Shown here: positions 8,045-16,326 of the stretch, piece by piece
How positions within the stretch are numbered: position 1 is the first letter of the stretch
Layout: every line of letters starts with the position of its first letter
Assembly (NCBI RefSeq): GCF_027570195.1
Contig: NZ_JAKMUZ010000010.1
Span: 35,605-99,604, forward strand
From: Corynebacterium yonathiae
GTDB lineage: Bacteria > Actinomycetota > Actinomycetes > Mycobacteriales > Mycobacteriaceae
DNA: 64,000 nucleotides
Direction of reading: 5' to 3'
Translations under genes and position numbers: made by a program
The notes under the pieces: model-generated
What the model was told of the DNA's origin: nothing
Database searches by the model: none
The model's input: the letters and a program-made list of their open reading frames with translations, nothing else

Positions 8045-9313
8045 GTGATTAAAAAGGGACTGCGTTTGCTCGCACCGCTCGCCGTAGCGGCTCTCTTCAC
8101 GCCAGTGGCACATGCGGGAGATATTCCCCCGATGCCGCAGGCATATCCCATTTCCAACCTCTACAAGAGCTGCAGTGCTGCCGGTGATAATGCTGAGCGT
8201 GAATGGCGCTTTGCAGAAACCGGCCGCCGCTACATGAGCGACGGTACCCTGCAGTTCAAAAACACCACCAACCAAGAAGTGCCCTACACCGCCGAGGTAG
8301 AAACTGGTACCAATCACGAGATTGAAGCCAATTCTAAGGCCAAGCTGCCTTCCGGTTGGGACACCACCGCCAAGTCCGATATTGGCCTGAAGATGACCAA
8401 TGGTTGGCGCGATAAAGAAACCTTCGGCCCAGTGAAGCTGAAACCGGGTGAGTCCTTCCGCGTCGAGTATGGCGTCATCGAAAAGGACTTCATCTCCATG
8501 TTTGTCGGCTGCAACGATGACCGCTTGGAAAACATCCCAGGCTCCAACGTCATCCGCGGCAAGGGTCCGGCCGAGCGCTACGCTTTTGCCTACATCATCA
8601 AGGCGGACGGCTCAGTGTCCGATCTGGCCATGGAAATTCCCTCCCGGTCTCCGGGGGCAAACTCCAAGCCGATCGAAGGCAACTACACCTCCGTATCCGG
8701 TCCGAGCCTAGAGAAGATCGCCGATCCGAAGAAGGATGAGATCATGCAGCCGGCCGCGGATATGCAGCGCGATCCATCCTGGCCTAAGGAAGGCGATAAG
8801 TGTGAGGCCGACGATAGCTCTTGGTACCCGCTGGATATCACCGCTGTAAAGCCGACCTACCGCAAGGCTGGCTACTCCACTGACTTCCTGAACTGGTCTG
8901 AGGGTAATTATGAATTCGCCCCAGTAACTGACTTCGTCGTTGGTGCCGAGCATGCCCCGTACACCAACTGGCGTGGTAACCGCGGCGATATTCCGAAGGG
9001 CTGGCTGGAGTCCGTCGGTGCCGTAAAGCGCGCTTATATGCCGGTCGGCACTGAGCTCAAGCACGTCGACCTCAAGCCAGGCGAGCGCGTGCGCGTGGAG
9101 TACGGCACTACCATGACCCGCATTAACTACCGTGAGATTCACTGCGGTAAGAGCGGAAACTACGACCTCACCTCTAACTACAAGCAGACTTCCGCCCCGA
9201 GCGGGTTCTGGGCAGAGGCCAAGATCACTGATAAGGCCGGCAATACCCGCACCGAGGACGTCACTCCGGACGAATTCCGCGACCTGCCGGTTCCCACCCA
9301 AACCATCTACTAA
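8045..9313 (+). CDS. Secreted protein with two tandem cysteine-paired beta modules
   Basis: The 422-residue protein starts with GTG at 8045 (AAGGACGG upstream). It has a signal peptide ending AHA near residue 24. Two similar modules follow, about 42-160 and 250-370. Each has an early Cys (KSC, DKC), a late Cys (VGC, IHC), and before the late Cys a segment of the form VxLKPGExxRVEYG. Module 1 also has NTTNQEVPYTAEVETGTNHEIEA-like alternation of Thr/Ser with hydrophobic residues. The two downstream genes each carry one copy of the same module. The layout resembles the pore-forming part of aerolysin/ETX-MTX2 toxins, but that is inference; no family is certain. Likely one transcript with the next two genes. 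Confidence 0.75.
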   Translation: MIKKGLRLLAPLAVAALFTPVAHAGDIPPMPQAYPISNLYKSCSAAGDNAEREWRFAETGRRYMSDGTLQFKNTTNQEVPYTAEVETGTNHEIEANSKAKLPSGWDTTAKSDIGLKMTNGWRDKETFGPVKLKPGESFRVEYGVIEKDFISMFVGCNDDRLENIPGSNVIRGKGPAERYAFAYIIKADGSVSDLAMEIPSRSPGANSKPIEGNYTSVSGPSLEKIADPKKDEIMQPAADMQRDPSWPKEGDKCEADDSSWYPLDITAVKPTYRKAGYSTDFLNWSEGNYEFAPVTDFVVGAEHAPYTNWRGNRGDIPKGWLESVGAVKRAYMPVGTELKHVDLKPGERVRVEYGTTMTRINYREIHCGKSGNYDLTSNYKQTSAPSGFWAEAKITDKAGNTRTEDVTPDEFRDLPVPTQTIY

Positions 9314-9346
9314 ACTCCCACTACACCTACGCAAGGAGAAAATCCC

Positions 9347-9919
9347 ATGTTCAAGTCCAAGATTGCTTCTACCACCGCGGCTCTGGCCGTTGCTTCCGGC
9401 CTGATCTTCGCTCCGGCCGCTAACGCCCTACCACAGCGCGAGCTCGGGCCCGCTAACCCGACCACCATCGGTGAGCGCTGCTCCAACCCGGGCGACACCG
9501 GCCAGACCGTTGACATCAAGCGCACCTACTTCGACGGCTCCGCTGGCTCCTGGACCGTGTCCAACTACAACGATGAGCCATTGCCTGTCACCCGTTCAAT
9601 CAAGGAGACCAAGACAAAGACTTGGAACGTGTCTGCTGGCGTCGATTTCAAGCTGTTGGATCTCATTAATTTCACCTTCTCTTCCAGCTACACCGATAGC
9701 CAGTCCTACGAGGTAGGCGAGCAGGTTGGTCCGTACGACATTGCTCCGGGCAAGACTGCCGTGCTGCGCGCCGGTTGGGTTGTTTCTGATTTCGAAGGCC
9801 AGAAGACCGTGTGTGGCTCCGACCACAAGTGGCAGGCTAATGGCGGCACCTTCACAGCTTCTCTCCCGAAGGAACGCCACGTCGAGGTTTCCACTCGTGA
9901 CAACAACGATTGGGGCTAA
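9347..9919 (+). CDS. Secreted single-module protein, aerolysin/ETX-like candidate
   Basis: The 190-residue protein has a signal peptide ending ANA near residue 28. Its module starts at ERCSNPGDTGQ and ends at VCGSDHKW, giving a likely disulfide. Between the two Cys are SWTVSNYNDEPLPV, a Ser/Thr-alternating stretch (KETKTKTWNVSAGVDFKL, NFTFSSSYTDSQSY) and VGPYDIAPGKTAVLRAGW. An alternating hairpin flanked by a Pro-Gly strand is the layout of the membrane-inserting region in aerolysin-fold proteins. ATG at 9347 follows AAGGAG. It lies 33 bases after the two-module gene and 2 bases before the next paralogue, so the three are probably expressed together. Host target and function are unknown. Confidence 0.75.
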   Translation: MFKSKIASTTAALAVASGLIFAPAANALPQRELGPANPTTIGERCSNPGDTGQTVDIKRTYFDGSAGSWTVSNYNDEPLPVTRSIKETKTKTWNVSAGVDFKLLDLINFTFSSSYTDSQSYEVGEQVGPYDIAPGKTAVLRAGWVVSDFEGQKTVCGSDHKWQANGGTFTASLPKERHVEVSTRDNNDWG

Positions 9920-9921
9920 TC

Positions 9922-10500
9922 GTGAGCAAGACGTCCATCGCTAGCGCCCTCGCGGCGCTGAGCCTGGTGGCCGCTCCTGTTGCCCACGCCGCTGATTTCG
10001 GTGGGGACTTCGAGCTGCCCCAGCGCTGGAACGAAGATTATAAGCCGGGCACGCATTGCTCGACGCCGGGTGAAAACGGCACCTACGTCACTGCAAAGCG
10101 CCGCTGGTTCAAGCAGACCGACGCCACGAGCGTGGCTAATCGCAATGCCGAGGAAGTGCCGGTCAAGCACACCGTCACCAAGGCCCGCACCCAGACCATC
10201 GAGGTCTCCGGCTCCGTTGAGGGTACCGGTGATTTGGCCAAGGTGTTGACCAAGACCTATGGCTTCAACTACGTCAGTGAGCAGCACTGGAAGCTAAACC
10301 AGGTGGTTGGTCCGTACACCCTGCCAGCGAATTCGCAGGGCAAGCTGGTGTGGGGCTTTACCATGCTCGATACTGACGGTCAGGACGTGCGTTGCAACTC
10401 TGACCAGCAGTGGGAAGCCCAGGGCAAGCCGTACTCGGCCTCCGTGCCAGAAGCGCGCTACTCTGAGCTGCGCTTGGAAGACGCCCCTGAGTGGGAATAA
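9922..10500 (+). CDS. Secreted single-module paralogue
   Basis: The 192-residue protein starts with GTG at 9922, two bases after the preceding stop. A signal peptide ends AHA near residue 23. The module runs from THCSTPGENGT to VRCNSDQQW. It shares with its neighbour the order: Cys, RRWF, N-x-x-x-E-x-PV, a Thr/Ser-rich hairpin (TKARTQTIEVSGSVEG, KTYGFNYVSEQHW), VGPYTLPANSQGKLVWGF, then Cys. Identity to its neighbour is modest by eye, but motif order and Cys positions agree, so duplication and divergence is likely. A strong terminator follows at 10533. No function is assigned. Confidence 0.74.
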   Translation: MSKTSIASALAALSLVAAPVAHAADFGGDFELPQRWNEDYKPGTHCSTPGENGTYVTAKRRWFKQTDATSVANRNAEEVPVKHTVTKARTQTIEVSGSVEGTGDLAKVLTKTYGFNYVSEQHWKLNQVVGPYTLPANSQGKLVWGFTMLDTDGQDVRCNSDQQWEAQGKPYSASVPEARYSELRLEDAPEWE

Positions 10501-10532
10501 AACGACTGAACTCATCTCGCCTCTAGATAGTT

Positions 10533-10582
10533 GCTCCCCCTAAGCACGAACAATCTCTTGTTCTGTCTAGGGGGAGCATTTT
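10533..10582 (+). terminator. Rho-independent terminator of the secreted-protein cluster
   Basis: GCTCCCCCTA and TAGGGGGAGC form a 10-bp stem, with an inner GAACAA/TTGTTC stem inside the loop, followed by ATTTT. It lies 33 bases after the stop of the third secreted-protein gene. Confidence 0.85.
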
Positions 10583-10668
10583 GTCGTTCGCGTCAGTGGA
10601 CCAGTCGTGGACTCCAGACGTGTAAATAGTGGGCTGGCACTCGTGAAAGGAGAGGAGAATGGCAGGCA

Positions 10669-10714
10669 GAAAACCGGTCCCCGCTCCTTTAGAGTGGCGC
10701 GGGGACCGGTTTTC
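10669..10714. terminator. Perfect 16-bp inverted repeat, likely terminator of the 63-residue gene
   Basis: GAAAACCGGTCCCCGC and GCGGGGACCGGTTTTC are exact 16-base arms with a 14-base spacer. A run of A and of T at the outer ends allows termination on either strand. It lies 27 bases past the stop of the minus-strand 63-residue gene. Confidence 0.75.
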
Positions 10715-10741
10715 GTGTGTAGGCCTATGTACTAGGGACGA

Positions 10742-10933
10742 TTAGCCGATAGCATCAACGATGTTGTAAATGCCCTTTGCTGCTTCGGAGGAGCCTTCCA
10801 GCTTCTGAGAGGACCCCTCAGAGGAAACAGCGGCAGCGTCAAAAACGCTAGTTACATTCTCGAAAACCTCGAGGGCGAGGTCGCGGGCTGTTTCGAGGGA
10901 TGCCAGAATGCCTTCTACCAAGATGTCTTCCAT
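10742..10933 (-). CDS. 63-residue acidic amphipathic protein, possible PorH/PorA-like channel
   Basis: The protein has no signal peptide, no Cys, and is predicted to be mostly helical and acidic (MEDILVEGILASLETARDL at the start, KGIYNIVDAIG at the end). Corynebacterial mycomembrane porins of the PorH/PorA type are similarly tiny, helical, acidic and lack signal peptides, which is the reason for this guess; sequence similarity is not obvious. ATG at 10933 follows AAAGGA. The gene stands alone, with a strong terminator behind and a long AT-rich leader in front (TATAAT-like box on the minus strand at 11077-11082), which suggests high expression. It could instead be an unrelated small surface or regulatory protein. 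Confidence 0.5.
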   Translation of the reverse strand: MEDILVEGILASLETARDLALEVFENVTSVFDAAAVSSEGSSQKLEGSSEAAKGIYNIVDAIG

Positions 10934-11266
10934 GATGTATTCCTTTCGAGTTGGAATGATGAAGTGAGTTTAGAATGTGCTCAGGGGAGATGTGGAAATA
11001 CCTGAACATTAATAAATTCTAAGACAGACTGGAATTCTCGCAACTCGAGAAAGAAAATAACCTGAATTATTTTCATTATAATTTAGTAGAGGTTTAGTTT
11101 CTCGGGGTGTGAAAGGTTATGCCAGCACTTAGAGAAGGGTTTGCTAGGAAAAAGGGGCAGAATGGCGTTCCAATTGCCAAGCTACGCAATTTGTACAACT
11201 GACTGCGACACACTCTCAACTGCGAGCGGGGCAGCTAGGTAGCTGCGGGTGGGGGAGGCTGAGATC
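10934..11266. promoter_or_regulatory. AT-rich spacer with candidate promoter for the 63-residue gene
   Basis: The spacer between the 63-residue gene and the GH13 gene (both minus strand) contains a TATAAT-like box readable on the minus strand (11077-11082) within strongly AT-rich sequence. If used, it gives a leader of about 130 bases. I saw no other gene. A 27-codon plus-strand frame at 11119 is not convincing. Confidence 0.3.
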
Positions 11267-12757
11267 TTAGGCCGGTAGCCAAGCGTAGCCATAAGGGCCG
11301 AGCTCCACCGGTCCGAGATCGATGGAACGATCACTGAAGTTGTGCAGGCACAGCAGATCACCACGTTGGTAGCCAAGGACAGCCTCTTCGCCGGTCTCGA
11401 CCGGCTCGCACGGCGCGGTACCGAGTTCAGGGTGGGCATGGCGCTGGGCGATCATGGAGCGGACGGTGTTGAGCAACGAGGCGGCATCCTCAACTTGGGC
11501 GGCCACAGAGGTCCCGCCTACAACCGGCAGCCGGGATGGTGCGTTGTTGCTGAAACCGGCGTATTCGGAATCGTCCCACTGCATGGGGGTGCGAACCGCA
11601 TAGCGGTCCGGAAGTGTCGTGTCATCGAGCATGCCAATCTCATCGCCGTAGTAGATAAACGGCGCGCCCGGCAGGGTCATCAAAAGGGAGAACATCAGCT
11701 CCACCTTGCGACGGTCGCCGTTCATCAGCGGCATGAGCCGGCGAGCGATGCCTACGTGGGCGCGCATTTCATCATCGGGAAGGAAGGCTTCATACATGAG
11801 CTCGCGCACGGTATCGTCCACCATTTCCAAGGTGAGCTCATCGTGGTTGCGCAGGAAGGTACCCCACTGGCAGACTTCCGGCAGGGAAGGCAGTTCGTCG
11901 AGGATGGAGTAGACCGGGGTGGCGTCGCCAAGCGCCAAAGCTTGATACAACCGCGGCATAACCGGGAAGTTGAAGACCATGTGGAAGCGCTCGCCTTGGC
12001 CGTAGAATTGCATGGTTTCGGCCGGCGGCTGGTTGGCCTCCGCGATGAGCACGGCATCCGGGTAGTGCGCGTCCATGAAAGAGCGAATCTTTTCCACAAA
12101 CTCGATGGTCTCCGGCAGGGATTCTCCGCCTAAACCATCGCGCTCAAAAAGATAAGCAATCGCGTCCAAGCGCAGGCCGTCCAAGCCTTTGTCCATCCAG
12201 AAGGACAAAATTTTGAAGACTTCCTCCTGCACGGCCTGGTTATCGTAGTTCAGGTCCGGCTGGTGGGAGTAAAAGCGGTGGAAGTAGTACTGGCCGCGCT
12301 TGTCGTCCCAGGTCCAGTTGGAAGTCTCCACGTCAGTGAAAATGACGCGGATTTCGGGGTAGCGCTCCGGATCATCGCCCCAGACATAGAAATCGCCATA
12401 AGGGCCCGTGGGATCCGTGCGGGAGGCCTGGAACCATGGGTGATCGGAGCTGGTGTGGTTGAGAGCCAGGTCCGTCATGATGCGCATATCACGGCGGTGC
12501 AGCTCCGCAATGAGCTCTTCAAAATCCTCCATCGTGCCATAATCTGGGTGGATGGAGTAGTAGTCCGCGATATCGTAGCCATCATCGCGCAGGGGGCTGG
12601 CATAAAACGGCGAAAGCCACAGGCAGTCCACGCCGAGCCACTGGAGGTAGTCCAGCTTTTCGATGACCCCGCGCAGCGTTCCTACCTCCTTATCGCCATC
12701 GGCCTTAAACGAGCCGACGAGGGCCTGGTAGAAGACGGCATTGTGGTACCAGCTCAT
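11267..12757 (-). CDS. GH13 alpha-amylase/trehalose synthase-like enzyme
   Basis: The 496-residue protein is a GH13 TIM-barrel enzyme. LWLSPFYASPLRDDGYDIADY is near residues 47-67, MTDLALNHTSSDHPWF near 93-108, the nucleophile in GLRLDAIAYL near 192-201, the acid/base in VLIAEANQPP, FLRNHDEL, and YYGDEIGM...VRTPMQWDDSE near the end. The last motif is typical of trehalose synthases and related alpha-glucosidases. It probably interconverts or cleaves maltose or trehalose in the cytoplasm. ATG at 12757 follows AGGAAGGACC and overlaps the preceding gene by four bases (ATGA). Its place at the end of the sugar ABC operon suggests it acts on the imported sugar. It is shorter than the roughly 600 residues of classical TreS. 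Confidence 0.85.
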   Translation of the reverse strand: MSWYHNAVFYQALVGSFKADGDKEVGTLRGVIEKLDYLQWLGVDCLWLSPFYASPLRDDGYDIADYYSIHPDYGTMEDFEELIAELHRRDMRIMTDLALNHTSSDHPWFQASRTDPTGPYGDFYVWGDDPERYPEIRVIFTDVETSNWTWDDKRGQYYFHRFYSHQPDLNYDNQAVQEEVFKILSFWMDKGLDGLRLDAIAYLFERDGLGGESLPETIEFVEKIRSFMDAHYPDAVLIAEANQPPAETMQFYGQGERFHMVFNFPVMPRLYQALALGDATPVYSILDELPSLPEVCQWGTFLRNHDELTLEMVDDTVRELMYEAFLPDDEMRAHVGIARRLMPLMNGDRRKVELMFSLLMTLPGAPFIYYGDEIGMLDDTTLPDRYAVRTPMQWDDSEYAGFSNNAPSRLPVVGGTSVAAQVEDAASLLNTVRSMIAQRHAHPELGTAPCEPVETGEEAVLGYQRGDLLCLHNFSDRSIDLGPVELGPYGYAWLPA

Positions 12758-12939
12758 GAAAGGTCCTTCCTTTTGGCCCGCCAGGTTAGGTAGGTAAGAA
12801 GGCATAGTACTCCGGCTACGAGACCAGGCCAGATGGCGGGGGAGTCGTGAAAGAGGTTGATAATGGCCTGGATAACCGCAAGGACGCTGAAGAAACCAAG
12901 AAAGCCCAGCGCGGTATCCCACAGCATGGCCCGGCGCAT
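12754..12939 (-). CDS. Small two-helix membrane protein of the tus operon
   Basis: This 61-residue protein has two membrane helices (about 9-27 and 35-53) and a basic tail WRAKRKDLS. Its start shares one base with the stop of the upstream permease (TAATG), and its stop overlaps the GH13 start, so it is translationally coupled at both ends. The trehalose uptake locus of C. glutamicum also includes a small membrane protein of unknown role, so this may be its counterpart. It could stabilise the permease pair or tune the importer. Confidence 0.7.
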   Translation of the reverse strand: MRRAMLWDTALGFLGFFSVLAVIQAIINLFHDSPAIWPGLVAGVLCLLTYLTWRAKRKDLS

Positions 12940-13760
12940 TAGGTCTTAACACCACCTGCGGTCAGGCCAGCGACGATGCGGTGCTGGAAGATGAGCACCA
13001 TGATGACCAGTGGGATGGTCACCAAAGCGCCAGCGGCCATGGTGGCGGCATACGGGTACTCAAAGGCCGAGGGGCCAGAGAAGCGCGCGATAGCCACGGT
13101 TACTGGCTCGGTATCGGTGGTTGAGAGCTGCTTGGCCAGCATAAACTCATTCCAGGTAGTGATAAAGGCGATAATTGCGGTGGTAAATAGTGCTGGGGCG
13201 GCTAGCGGCAATAGCACCAGGCGGAAGGCCTGGGAGCGTGTGGCGCCATCCACACGGGCTGCTTCTTCCAGTTCCCAGGGAAGCTGGCGGAAGAAACTCA
13301 GCAGCGTATAGACCGTCAAAGGAAGCGCGAAGGAAATATTAGGGATGATCATCGCGCGGTAGGTACCAATCCATTCCAGGTTGCCAAAGAGCTGGAACAG
13401 TGGCGTGACCAAGGCAATGGCCGGGAACATGGAGGCAGCCAGGATGATGCCGGTCACGATTCCCTTGCCGGGAAAGTCATAACGGGAGAGCGCATAGGCG
13501 GTAAAGACGCCGATGAGCACGGCCACTGCGGTGGTAACTAGGGAAATGAGCAGCGAGTTTCCAAGGGCGGCCAGGAAGTCATTTCCCTTATCGGTAGCCA
13601 GGGCGTCGCGGAAATTATCCAGCGTGACATGGGTAGGCCATGGCGTGGTATCGAAGGTGAAGCGTTGATCCCGCAGTGCGGTTACCAGCATCCAATAAAA
13701 GGGCGCGAGACCCCAGAACATGATAAAGATGATGCCGGCATAGTGTCCGAATTTACGCAT
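12939..13760 (-). CDS. tusG: Sugar ABC transporter permease, TusG/MalG type
   Basis: The 273-residue protein has six membrane helices and the EAA loop of binding-protein-dependent permeases near residues 172-191 (WELEEAARVDGATRSQAFRLVLLP). It forms one half of the membrane channel of a trehalose/maltose-type importer. The gene order here (ATPase, binding protein, TusF-like, TusG-like) and the GH13 enzyme behind it point to trehalose or a related alpha-glucoside. Start and stop each overlap the neighbours by one base. Confidence 0.87.
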   Translation of the reverse strand: MRKFGHYAGIIFIMFWGLAPFYWMLVTALRDQRFTFDTTPWPTHVTLDNFRDALATDKGNDFLAALGNSLLISLVTTAVAVLIGVFTAYALSRYDFPGKGIVTGIILAASMFPAIALVTPLFQLFGNLEWIGTYRAMIIPNISFALPLTVYTLLSFFRQLPWELEEAARVDGATRSQAFRLVLLPLAAPALFTTAIIAFITTWNEFMLAKQLSTTDTEPVTVAIARFSGPSAFEYPYAATMAAGALVTIPLVIMVLIFQHRIVAGLTAGGVKT

Positions 13761-14764
13761 TATTTAGTTGCCTTCCTGCCGGAGACATCCGCACCGAGGA
13801 AGCGGATGAGGATAAAGGCGACGACGAAGATAAGAAGGAAAATTAGGGTGGAGAGCGCGGAGGCGGAATTGAAGTTGCCCTGGCGCATATCCTCCACCAC
13901 CAGCTGCGAGATAGTCGCGGTGGGGGAGTTGGAGGAGCTAGAAATCATAATGACCGGAAGGTCATACATGCGCAGCGCGTCCAAGGTGCGGAAGAGCACG
14001 GCCACCATGAGCGCGGGGCGCACTAGCGGGAGGGTGATCCGGAAGAACGTTTGGATGCGATTAGCGCCATCCACGCGGGCAGCATCGTAGACATCCTTGG
14101 GGATCATTTGCAGGCCGGCCAGGATGAGTAGCGCCATAAACGGGGCGGTCTTCCACACATCCGCGATGATGACGGCTAGGCGGGCGTAGAACGGATCCGT
14201 GGTCCAGGCGATCTGTGCACCAAGCAGCGAGTTGACGATGCCATCCGGGGCAAACATGAACTGCCATAGCTTGGCCGTGACGGCCGTTGGAATGGCCCAG
14301 GGGATAAGTACCGCCGCACGCACGAGGCCGCGGCCGCGGTACTCACCGTTCATGATGAGAGCCATCAGCATACCCAGGATGGTCTCCAGCAGCACGGTAA
14401 CGATAGTGAAAAAGAGCGTGATCTTGACCGCCGGCCAAAAGTCCGTGGCAATTACTCCCGGCGGGCAGGTAGAAATCTGACCAGTGCCGGATACGCACTG
14501 GTTGTTAATCCAGTACAGGTAGTTTTCCAGCCCGGCAAAACCACCCTCCTCAAAAAGCCCCGTCTGCGGGTTGAGGTGCCTATTTCCCTGAAAGGACAGG
14601 AAAATGGCGCGGATGATGGGGTAGCCGATGATGACAGCGAGCACGAGGAGCGCCGGAGCAATTAGCCCGGCCACGCGCCCGTAATTCTTGCGCTGGGGTT
14701 TCGGCGCTCTTGCCGACGCCCCTTTCGGCGCCCCCTTGGACGCAGTCGGCGAAGCTATAGCCAC
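13760..14764 (-). CDS. tusF: Sugar ABC transporter permease, TusF/MalF type
   Basis: The 334-residue protein starts with a Lys/Arg/Ala/Pro-rich cytoplasmic segment. Six or seven membrane helices follow, with an extracytoplasmic loop after helix 1 (NRHLNPQTGLFEEGGFAGLENY and a pair of Cys around NQCVSGTGQISTCPPG). The EAA loop is DVYDAARVDGANRIQTFFRITLP near residue 230. It pairs with the TusG-like permease. A stem-loop between the binding-protein gene and this gene (14842-14875) may lower permease expression relative to the binding protein. Confidence 0.87.
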   Translation of the reverse strand: MAIASPTASKGAPKGASARAPKPQRKNYGRVAGLIAPALLVLAVIIGYPIIRAIFLSFQGNRHLNPQTGLFEEGGFAGLENYLYWINNQCVSGTGQISTCPPGVIATDFWPAVKITLFFTIVTVLLETILGMLMALIMNGEYRGRGLVRAAVLIPWAIPTAVTAKLWQFMFAPDGIVNSLLGAQIAWTTDPFYARLAVIIADVWKTAPFMALLILAGLQMIPKDVYDAARVDGANRIQTFFRITLPLVRPALMVAVLFRTLDALRMYDLPVIMISSSSNSPTATISQLVVEDMRQGNFNSASALSTLIFLLIFVVAFILIRFLGADVSGRKATK

Positions 14765-14841
14765 GCTGGTCCGCCTTTCTGTTCAAGAGATGCTGTTTAT
14801 GGGCTAGATTCTATCCCCATTAGGGGAGTAAAAACCACAAA

Positions 14842-14875
14842 GGGTGAGGCGGCGGTGTGTCCGCCTACCTCACCC
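14842..14875 (-). terminator. Intercistronic stem-loop between tusE and tusF
   Basis: GGGTGAGG-CGG and CCG-CCTACCTCACCC pair across a short loop on the minus-strand transcript. There is no T run, so it more likely protects the tusE message or partly attenuates than fully terminates. Confidence 0.55.
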
Positions 14876-14886
14876 GGATTGGGCGT

Positions 14887-16137
14887 TTAGCCCTGGGAAG
14901 CTGATTCGATAGCCGCCTTCATATCAGCAGTGGCATCATCAACTGACTTGCCGTCTGTCAATGCGGCATAGGCATTGTCTTGGATAGCCTTGGAAATCGC
15001 CGAGTAGAACGGGGAAACTGGGCGCGGTGCTGCGTTCTCCAGGGATTCCTTGAGTGCCGGCAGGTACGGGAATTCTTGCTGCAGCTGCGGGTCATCGTAG
15101 ATGGAGGCCAAGACTGGTGGGAAGGACTGCTCCGCAAAGGACTTCTGGTTGTCCTCGTTGATGATGAACTTCATGAAGTCGAGCGCAGTGCCCTTATTCT
15201 TGGAGTTAATATTGATGCCGTTGTTATAGCCGCCCAGCGTGGAAACGCCTACGCCGTCTTTGCCCAGCGGGGCCTGGACCTCGACGTCGACGCCGGCATC
15301 GACCGCATTGGAGTACATATACGGCCAGTTCATAGCAAAGGCGGTCTTGCCCTCAGTAAAGGCCATATTGGTTTCTTCTTCGGTAGCGGCGGTGGAGTCC
15401 TTGGAGATGGTCTCTTCCTTGTACGCATCCACCATGGCCTGCAGGCCATCCTTGGCCTCCTCGGAATCGACGGTGACGTTGCCGTCTTTATCCAGAACGG
15501 AACCGCCCCAGCCTTCCATGAAGTCAGCGGTATTGAGCGCTAGGCCTTCATATTGCTTGAGCTGGGTGGTCAGGCAGTCTTTGCCCTTGTCCAGCGCCTT
15601 ACATGCGGACTTCAGATCTGCGAACTTCTCCGGGGTTTCATCCGCGAGCTCGGTATTGCGGAAAAGGAGCTGCCCGTTGGTATTTTGCGGCAGTGCATAG
15701 AGGACATCGTTATAGGTGGCAGACTCCACGGTAGCTGGCAGCAATTCATCCGTATTGGTCTCAAAGTCTCCCTTGAGCGGCTGGAGCCACTGGTTGGCGG
15801 CGAATTCCGCGGTCCACACCACGTCGAGTGCCATGACATCGTAGTCATCGCTGCCCGCCTGCAGGGACTGCACTAGGGTTTCGCGCTGGGCGTCGGCCTC
15901 GCCGGCTAGTTCCTTGAGGGTGACCTTTTCGTCTGGGTGCTGCTCGTTCCACTTTTCGATGATGGGGGTCACCTTGTCCGTGTCATTTTTGCCCATGGCA
16001 AAGGTGATGGGGCCGCGCGCATCCGCGCCGCCTTCAGCGGAACCGTCTGCAGCGGAATCGGAGGAGGAAGAAGAGCAGCCGGCCAGTGCCAGAACTGCGG
16101 TGGCCGCAACGGTAGTGCGAAGCAGGAATTTCTGCAT
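14887..16137 (-). CDS. tusE: Sugar-binding lipoprotein of the tus importer
   Basis: The 416-residue protein has a lipoprotein signal (ALAGC, Cys near residue 20) and a Ser-rich linker. The mature part is a group 1 extracellular solute-binding protein (ITFAMGKNDTDKVTPIIEKWNEQHPDEKV, LDVVWTAEFAANQWLQPL, GKTAFAMNWPYMYSNA). It captures the sugar outside the membrane and hands it to TusFG. I chose ATG at 16137 (KFLLRT start) because AAAGGTGA lies upstream at proper distance; the frame also allows GTG at 16146, but that codon sits inside the ribosome site. It is separated from the ATPase gene by 190 bases. Confidence 0.87.
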   Translation of the reverse strand: MQKFLLRTTVAATAVLALAGCSSSSSDSAADGSAEGGADARGPITFAMGKNDTDKVTPIIEKWNEQHPDEKVTLKELAGEADAQRETLVQSLQAGSDDYDVMALDVVWTAEFAANQWLQPLKGDFETNTDELLPATVESATYNDVLYALPQNTNGQLLFRNTELADETPEKFADLKSACKALDKGKDCLTTQLKQYEGLALNTADFMEGWGGSVLDKDGNVTVDSEEAKDGLQAMVDAYKEETISKDSTAATEEETNMAFTEGKTAFAMNWPYMYSNAVDAGVDVEVQAPLGKDGVGVSTLGGYNNGININSKNKGTALDFMKFIINEDNQKSFAEQSFPPVLASIYDDPQLQQEFPYLPALKESLENAAPRPVSPFYSAISKAIQDNAYAALTDGKSVDDATADMKAAIESASQG

Positions 16138-16146
16138 GGAAATCAC

Positions 16147-16326
16147 CTTTCGGAAAACTTTCGTTTCTTTAAACCTAAAATACGGAAACCAAAAGGTGGA
16201 TAGTTTTGGCCTATTTAACTCTAAATGGGGGTAGTAAGGGTGATGCGGCTGGCTCGGCCGTGTACCTGTTCTACGACGGCCTAGCTGCCTTTGCGGATAA
16301 GTCTCCTCCGTGGGAATTCGTGGGTG
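16147..16326. other. Spacer upstream of tusE
   Basis: The 180-base spacer between the ATPase gene and tusE has AT-rich sequence near 16170-16215 that could hold a tusE promoter. No gene or strong hairpin is seen. Confidence 0.3.

Noticed and set aside
9596..9880. Minus-strand open frames across the secreted-protein cluster and other high-GC genes
   Set aside because: They are antisense shadows: no ribosome sites, no domains, and codon third positions fit the plus-strand genes.
10659..10745. A 28-codon plus-strand frame with a strong ribosome site (AAGGAGAGGAGA) at ATG 10659
   Set aside because: Most of its sequence is the perfect inverted repeat that serves as the terminator of the minus-strand gene, so a coding role is unlikely.
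11119..11202. A 27-codon basic peptide frame (MPALREG...) on the plus strand
   Set aside because: The ribosome site is only two bases from the start codon, and there is no supporting context.
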